From the NCBI RefSeq assembly GCF_011761345.1, contig NZ_JAASRY010000004.1, forward strand, positions 186,001-250,000: 64,000 bases of DNA, read 5' to 3'. Source of the stretch: Thalassobacillus devorans (GTDB lineage Bacteria > Bacillota > Bacilli > Bacillales > Halobacillaceae). The notes under the pieces are model-generated. The model saw nothing but the letters and a program-made list of their open reading frames with translations. It had not been told where the DNA came from and ran no database searches. Below, piece after piece: positions 59,284 to 64,000 of the stretch (position 1 is the stretch's first letter; every line of letters starts with the position of its first letter). A program made the translations under genes and the position numbers.

Positions 59284-60998
59284 AAAGCTTTATTGCTTTG
59301 ATAAAGGGCAACTTTGTTTCTGCCTTTTTGCTTAGCACCCATGTACATGGCCCGGTCAGCATGCCGGACTAATTCCAGAGGCTGTTCACAATGTTCGGGA
59401 TAAGAAGCAACTCCAATGCTGGCAGTCACCACCAGTGATTCCTCTTTATCCCCTAGCATATGTTCGTGCAGTATAATTTTCTTGGAAGCAAATTTACTAC
59501 GCACTTCCTCTGCCAGGAGAAAACTTTCATCAACGTTATAGTTTGGAAGCATGATAACAAACTCTTCCCCTCCGTACCTTGCTACTACACCTTTCTCTCC
59601 AATCATTTCAACCAGCCAGTCCGCCAATGTACAAATAACTTCGTTCCCACTTTGATGTCCATACGTATCATTAACTGATTTAAAGTGATCAATGTCCAAT
59701 AAGATTACCGACAAAGGTCTATTGAGGTTTTGCTGAATTTGAAATGTTTGTTCCAGCTGCTCTTCAAAGTAGCGGTAATTATATAAATTTGTAAGCGGAC
59801 ATCGTTCACTTTGATTTTTCGTTTCTTCATAGTTTTTTGCATTTTCCATAGCAATGACAAGATAATTGGATAGTATATCCACAATCATATACTGAAATTT
59901 TTCAAAAGCTCTCTTTTCCTTTGATACTACCGTGATTACCGAAACAATTTCATCATTTCGGAAAACAGGTAAAGTAATCAAGCTTTCCCCTTCTTCCGGA
60001 ATCCCTTCCCAATTCTGTTTTTTCCATTGGTCGCGACGATGATATTGGAAGGCTTTCCTTTGTTGAAACACAACACCACTGATACTTTCTCCTTTTTCTA
60101 AAAAGAACTGCCTGATGTCCTGTTGTTGCTGAGCCTTATAAAAGTGAGTCATTTTTAATTGTTCCTGATCTATAACATCGTAAATATAGGTAAAGTCAAT
60201 GGGCAACAGCTTTACTAATCGGCTGATAAACAAATCCATTACTTCCGATTCCTTCAGACGGCCTGTCAACTCGTGCCCGATTTCGCTTGTTTTTTGCAAA
60301 TAACTGTTGAGCTGTCTGCTTTTATAATAAAGCATCATCATTGCTGATATAAAAGCGAAAGGTATCCCTACATAATACACAGCAGCCAGGCCCATATCAG
60401 CATATAATCTGTACAAAACAAAACCTACCGGTAATATTAGCAAGGTAGTATAAATTTCCCACAAAGTTGCGCGGTCAATCCATTGAAAGGGACGCTTCAT
60501 AAGAAACAGGCCCAATAATTTGATTAATATCTGATTAGTAACGAAAGTGGTCAAGGCGTAGGCAAGAATCGGAATTATGTCATACAGTGTTTGATAGGCT
60601 TCACTGCCATGCTGCCCCCCCATAAGGTAGTAAATGGAAGCACCCGAGATACTTGTCACTAAAAAAACCAGCATATTCAACGGGAGCCGGTATAGATCCT
60701 GACGGGATATACGCATTTTTATCATGAGGAAAACAACACCGAATTGGGTTAAGAGCACTTCGATGAATAAACCAAAATAAAGGAAGACAGCCAAACTGAC
60801 TCCTTGTATTAAAAATATTGGCCCTTCCTTGAATACCAAGGGAAATAAAGCAACAATACCTATAAGTATGGCAAAAGAGAATAAATCCGCCATCATGTTC
60901 TGAAAACTCGGTTCCCAATACCGGTATAATCCATAGAAGCTAATTGGCCAAACCAACAACCAAGTCAGCCATATGGCTATCTTCTTCTCTTTTGTCAT
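59274..60998 (-). CDS. Membrane-bound diguanylate cyclase (GAF-GGDEF)
   Basis: Makes the second messenger cyclic di-GMP from two GTP. It has about 574 residues: six or so N-terminal spans (about 8-195), a GAF-type sensor domain (about 225-375), then a GGDEF domain (about 400-565) with the active signature ARYGGEEFVIML and LDIDHFKSVNDTYGH. An RxxD-type inhibitory site is not evident by eye. No PilZ or EAL partner is in the window. The start at 60998 (MTKEKKIAIW) is a choice among close ATGs at 61004 and 61040. It stands between folC and comC, which are adjacent in B. subtilis. Confidence 0.9.
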   Translation of the reverse strand: MTKEKKIAIWLTWLLVWPISFYGLYRYWEPSFQNMMADLFSFAILIGIVALFPLVFKEGPIFLIQGVSLAVFLYFGLFIEVLLTQFGVVFLMIKMRISRQDLYRLPLNMLVFLVTSISGASIYYLMGGQHGSEAYQTLYDIIPILAYALTTFVTNQILIKLLGLFLMKRPFQWIDRATLWEIYTTLLILPVGFVLYRLYADMGLAAVYYVGIPFAFISAMMMLYYKSRQLNSYLQKTSEIGHELTGRLKESEVMDLFISRLVKLLPIDFTYIYDVIDQEQLKMTHFYKAQQQQDIRQFFLEKGESISGVVFQQRKAFQYHRRDQWKKQNWEGIPEEGESLITLPVFRNDEIVSVITVVSKEKRAFEKFQYMIVDILSNYLVIAMENAKNYEETKNQSERCPLTNLYNYRYFEEQLEQTFQIQQNLNRPLSVILLDIDHFKSVNDTYGHQSGNEVICTLADWLVEMIGEKGVVARYGGEEFVIMLPNYNVDESFLLAEEVRSKFASKKIILHEHMLGDKEESLVVTASIGVASYPEHCEQPLELVRHADRAMYMGAKQKGRNKVALYQSNKALTE

Positions 60999-61110
60999 CC
61001 CCATGCATCTCCCTGCATCAAATCTATTAAATTTTCCCAAATTTTTTCATGATGTAGAAATCAAAAGAAGCAGTTCCAACGAATGGAATTTTCAGATAAC
61101 TATAATACTA

Positions 61111-62406
61111 TCATACCTTAGACCTATATTCAAAGTATTTTCTCACATCCGAAATAAAATATAATGAGCCTGCCACTATTAATAGATCCTTATCGTCCAT
61201 TTTACCTATTGTATCATCGAGCGCCTGTTCCCAACTGTCATGCACGACCGAATTTTCCCCTCCATAAATATCTTGCAATGCTTTCCCATTCATGGCGCGA
61301 GGAAAATCAAAACTAGTGAAAATTATGGAGGTGAACTTTCCTTTTAATTGTTGCAGCATGCCTTTCACTGGTTTGTCTTCAAGTGCTGCATAGAGCAAGT
61401 ATTTTTGTTGGTGGGGATAATGTTCAGCAATCGTTCGCATGAGTGTACTTGTGCCTTCCTTATTATGGGCTCCATCTAAAATGACCAGCGGGCTATTCCA
61501 TACTCGCTCAAACCGCCCCGGCCACTTTGTTGACATAATACTATTACTGTAATGTTTACGTTTGAAAGGTGCCCCTTTTTCCCTAAGTACCTCCATTACT
61601 TGTAAAGCTACTGCTGCATTTTTCTCCTGATGTCTGCCTTTCATTCGGCTTATCAGTTCATTCGAATCAAATTGATTGGGATGGAAAGTAAAATGTTCCC
61701 CTTCTTCATCACTATAGTTGTGTTTCACAGAGAACTCTTTGTTCAATCGATAAAGTTCTGTCTCCATTATTTTGGCTCTTTCCTCTATTACATGGATTGC
61801 AGCATTGTTTTCAACCGCTGTGACCACTGGGACATGTTTCTTAATGATTCCAGATTTTTCTACAGCAATCTTCTCATAACTGTTACCCAGGATTTTCATA
61901 TGATCCATGCCGACATTTGTTATCGCCGCCACAATGGGTTGTATGATATTCGTTGAATCAAACCGGCCTCCTAAACCTGTTTCCATAATTACGAAATCAA
62001 GCTGTGATTCTTGAAAATATACAATCGCCATTGCAGTGATTACTTCAAATTCTGTTGGTTCTCCTAGAGGCGTTTCTCCCAACTCTTCTGCTAACGGTTT
62101 AATCGTCTCCACCAGGTGTACCCAATCTTCATCTTTAATTGCTTTCCCATTTACACTAATTCGTTCATTAAAATGAATAATGTAAGGCGACGTAAATGTA
62201 CCTACGTTCATTCCCTGATCTTGGAGTAAATGCCGTAAAAAAGAGAGTGTCGATCCCTTACCATTTGTTCCCGCAATATGAATAGCATTGATATCCTTTT
62301 CCGGGTGACCTAACCTGTCCATCATCCATTCCATCCGTTTCAGTCCTGGTTTAATCTTGAATTTTTCACGGTTATGTATCCATGCAATGGCTTCTTCATA
62401 TTTCAT
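61111..62406 (-). CDS. folC: Folylpolyglutamate synthase/dihydrofolate synthase
   Basis: Adds glutamate residues to folates (and to dihydropteroate in the dual enzyme). It has 431 residues. The Mur-ligase-like P-loop GTNGKGST is at 46-53, and METGLGGRFDSTN and NVGMDHMKILGNSYEKIAVEKSG-type stretches (DHMKILG) are typical. The C-terminal domain contains VILDGAHNKEG. The start at 62406 follows AAAGGAGGAG; longer readings are not supported. Downstream of valS as in Bacillus. Confidence 0.97.
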   Translation of the reverse strand: MKYEEAIAWIHNREKFKIKPGLKRMEWMMDRLGHPEKDINAIHIAGTNGKGSTLSFLRHLLQDQGMNVGTFTSPYIIHFNERISVNGKAIKDEDWVHLVETIKPLAEELGETPLGEPTEFEVITAMAIVYFQESQLDFVIMETGLGGRFDSTNIIQPIVAAITNVGMDHMKILGNSYEKIAVEKSGIIKKHVPVVTAVENNAAIHVIEERAKIMETELYRLNKEFSVKHNYSDEEGEHFTFHPNQFDSNELISRMKGRHQEKNAAVALQVMEVLREKGAPFKRKHYSNSIMSTKWPGRFERVWNSPLVILDGAHNKEGTSTLMRTIAEHYPHQQKYLLYAALEDKPVKGMLQQLKGKFTSIIFTSFDFPRAMNGKALQDIYGGENSVVHDSWEQALDDTIGKMDDKDLLIVAGSLYFISDVRKYFEYRSKV

Positions 62407-62424
62407 TATTTCTCCTCCTTTCAT

Positions 62425-62477
62425 TAGAAAAGCTTGCTTTATCGCCAAGTACATATGGCGAAAGCCTTAGTTTTTCT
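62425..62477. repeat. Small dyad repeat upstream of folC
   Basis: TAGAAAAGCTTGCTTTATCGCCA pairs imperfectly with TGGCGAAAGCCTTAGTTTTTCT around an 8-nt loop. It matches the flanks of the bofC copy at 38090-38138. Confidence 0.55.
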
Positions 62478-62527
62478 TATACTTTAATCCTTTAACAAGG
62501 TTAAACTTTCTTAAAGTATAACAAAGA

Positions 62528-62553
62528 GAGGGCATCCCATTAGGAACACCCTC
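62528..62553 (-). terminator. Terminator after valS
   Basis: On the minus strand GAGGGTGTTCC / GGGATGCCCTC (with wobble pairs) around a 4-nt loop is followed by TCTTTG; moderate strength. Confidence 0.55.
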
Positions 62554-62567
62554 AGCCTTTTTATTGT

Positions 62568-64000
62568 TTACGCTTTGAGCTCTTTGATTCGGGTTTCTAC
62601 TTTTTCCCGTTTATCCAGGTAATCCTTTTCTTTCTTACGCTCTTCTTCGACTACATGATCGGGAGCTTTCTTGATAAAACCTTCATTAGAAAGTTTCTTT
62701 TGAACTCGTTCCACTTCTTTCTCCCATTTTTCCCGTTCTTTTTCTAAACGTTTGATTTCATCCTCGATGTTAATCAAACCAGCCAAAGGCAAGTATAGTT
62801 CTGCCCCGGTTACAACCGCTGACATCGCTTTTTCTGGTGCCTTGATGGTGGTTGCGATTGTCAGATCGCTTGGATTACAGAACCGATCTAAATAATGACG
62901 ATTCGTTTCCAATTCTTGTGCAACTTCTTCATCTTTAGTCTGGATCATCAACTGAATTTCCTTTGACATCGGGGTATCAACTTCGGCACGGATGTTACGA
63001 ACAGCACGAATGATATTGACAAGACGTTCCATTTCTCCTACCGCTCGATCGTTATCAAAGGCTGGGTTTACTCTCGGCCAGGACGCTTGTGTGATGGATT
63101 CACCTTCGTGTGGCAAGTGCTGCCAGATTTCTTCTGTAACGAAAGGCATGAATGGGTGAAGCATTCTCATAATGTTATCTAACGTATAGGCAAGCACAGA
63201 ACGTGTCGTATTAATTTTCGCTTCGTCCTCCCCATACAAAGGCAGCTTCGCCATTTCTATATACCAGTCACAAAATTCATCCCAAATGAAATTGTAGAGA
63301 TGGCGGCCTGCTTCACCAAACTCATAACGGTCGATATTCTTAGTTACTTGTTCGATTGTTTGATTCAACCGGGTTAAAATCCATTCGTCGGCTACAGATT
63401 TTTCACCTGATAAATCAATCTCTTCATATTGCATGCCACCCATATTCATTAACGCAAAACGGGAAGCATTCCAAATTTTATTAACGAAATTCCAAGTCGA
63501 TTCTACTTTTTCCCATTGAAAACGCAGATCCTGTCCTGGAGCTGAACCAGTGGATAAGAAATAACGAAGTGAATCTGCTCCATATTTTTCTATAACATCC
63601 ATCGGGTCCACACCGTTGCCAAGCGACTTACTCATCTTTCTACCTTCCGCATCCCTGACTAAACCGTGAATCAACACATCTTTGAAAGGACGGCGTCCTG
63701 TAAATTCGATGGACTGAAAAATCATTCGGCTAACCCAGAAGAAGATAATATCGTACCCTGTAACTAATACGTTCGTTGGGAAATGGCGCTGGAAGTCTTC
63801 ATTATTTTCATCCGGCCAGCCCATGGTGGAAAATGGCCATAACGCTGAGGAGAACCAAGTATCTAATACGTCTATATCCTGCTCCCAGTTCTCTTCATCT
63901 TCTGGTGCTTCTATGCCAACGTAAATTTCTCCTGTATCTTTGTGATACCAGGCCGGGATACGGTGTCCCCACCATAGTTGACGGGATATGCACCAGTCTC
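62568..64000 (-). CDS. valS: Valyl-tRNA synthetase, N-terminal part cut by window edge
   Basis: Class I synthetase. The window holds the last about 477 residues of a protein usually near 880. The frame is open to the edge: [17 protein letters not shown] begins there, followed by the catalytic lysine motif KMSKS ([11 protein letters not shown]). The anticodon-binding helical domain ([31 protein letters not shown]) and a C-terminal coiled-coil arm (about the last 65 residues, rich in Lys/Glu) follow. The HIGH motif and editing domain lie outside. A shorter start at 63824 is not real. Confidence 0.97.
   Translation of the reverse strand, partial: DWCISRQLWWGHRIPAWYHKDTGEIYVGIEAPEDEENWEQDIDVLDTWFSSALWPFSTMGWPDENNEDFQRHFPTNVLVTGYDIIFFWVSRMIFQSIEFTGRRPFKDVLIHGLVRDAEGRKMSKSLGNGVDPMDVIEKYGADSLRYFLSTGSAPGQDLRFQWEKVESTWNFVNKIWNASRFALMNMGGMQYEEIDLSGEKSVADEWILTRLNQTIEQVTKNIDRYEFGEAGRHLYNFIWDEFCDWYIEMAKLPLYGEDEAKINTTRSVLAYTLDNIMRMLHPFMPFVTEEIWQHLPHEGESITQASWPRVNPAFDNDRAVGEMERLVNIIRAVRNIRAEVDTPMSKEIQLMIQTKDEEVAQELETNRHYLDRFCNPSDLTIATTIKAPEKAMSAVVTGAELYLPLAGLINIEDEIKRLEKEREKWEKEVERVQKKLSNEGFIKKAPDHVVEEERKKEKDYLDKREKVETRIKELKA

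Noticed and set aside
62568-63824. valS as a complete 418-residue gene starting at 63824
   Set aside because: The same frame stays open to the window edge and includes [17 protein letters not shown], so the gene is simply cut by the window.

Overview
The window is a stretch of a low-to-moderate GC, endospore-forming Firmicute of the family Bacillaceae. Sporulation genes (spoVB, bofC, safA, ysxE, spo0B, spoIVFA/FB, spoIIB, an rsfA-type regulator), T-box leaders, a 6S RNA beside aspS and the overall gene order match the Bacillus subtilis alaS-to-valS segment. An ArsB/NhaD-type permease and an RNase E/G gene beside rplU fit an Oceanobacillus/Virgibacillus/Halobacillus-like lineage. That placement is inference; genus and species cannot be read from the sequence alone. 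Nearly all genes are on the minus strand. Exceptions are rarA-rsfA, the SH3b amidase, spoVB and the small yrzE-type membrane gene.

Layout. 1-9.8 kb: alaS (cut by the window edge) behind a T-box leader and a consensus promoter, an AI-2E-family membrane protein with a tiny zinc-ribbon gene, recD2, a TPR protein, and the sulfur/tRNA-thiolation block mnmA-iscS-cymR. 9.7-18.8 kb: a YczE-like membrane protein overlapping cymR, rarA, rsfA-type, tcdA, 6S RNA, aspS-hisS under a T-box, and a cell-wall amidase. 19-29.6 kb: dtd, relA, apt-recJ, lapA-like, secDF, comN, spoVB. 29.7-38.1 kb: DUF421 protein, ArsB/NhaD-type permease, yajC-tgt-queA-DUF2905-ruvB-ruvA, bofC. 38.2-42.5 kb: yebC-type regulator, spore lipoprotein, nadE, ysxE, safA. 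42.6-50.8 kb: pheA, pheB-type ACT protein, obgE, spo0B, rpmA, prp, rplU, rng, spoIVFB, spoIVFA. 51-62.5 kb: minD-minC-mreD-mreC-mreB, radC, maf, spoIIB, comC, a membrane GAF-GGDEF diguanylate cyclase, folC. The window ends inside valS.

Most genes are conserved housekeeping or sporulation genes. The unexplained structure is intergenic. Four copies of a roughly 400-620 bp modular repeat lie at 3.6, 36.9, 46.0 and 58.5 kb. Each is built from palindromic units of about 125 bp, normally as an inverted pair between two conserved arms. Two copies carry a nested 118-bp five-stem hairpin flanked by a 6-bp direct repeat (GGAAAG). A closely matching unit elsewhere in the window is an empty site with only one GGAAAG. 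This looks like a small non-autonomous mobile element inserted into another repeat, and the two copies show a compensatory base-pair change. One repeat copy, with the rpmA terminator, separates spo0B-obgE from the ribosomal-protein genes.

Other points of note: the nadE terminator includes the ribosome-binding site of the next gene; the YczE-like gene overlaps cymR by 68 nt; a diguanylate cyclase sits between folC and comC; and a second, about 50-nt, dyad repeat lies upstream of both bofC and folC.
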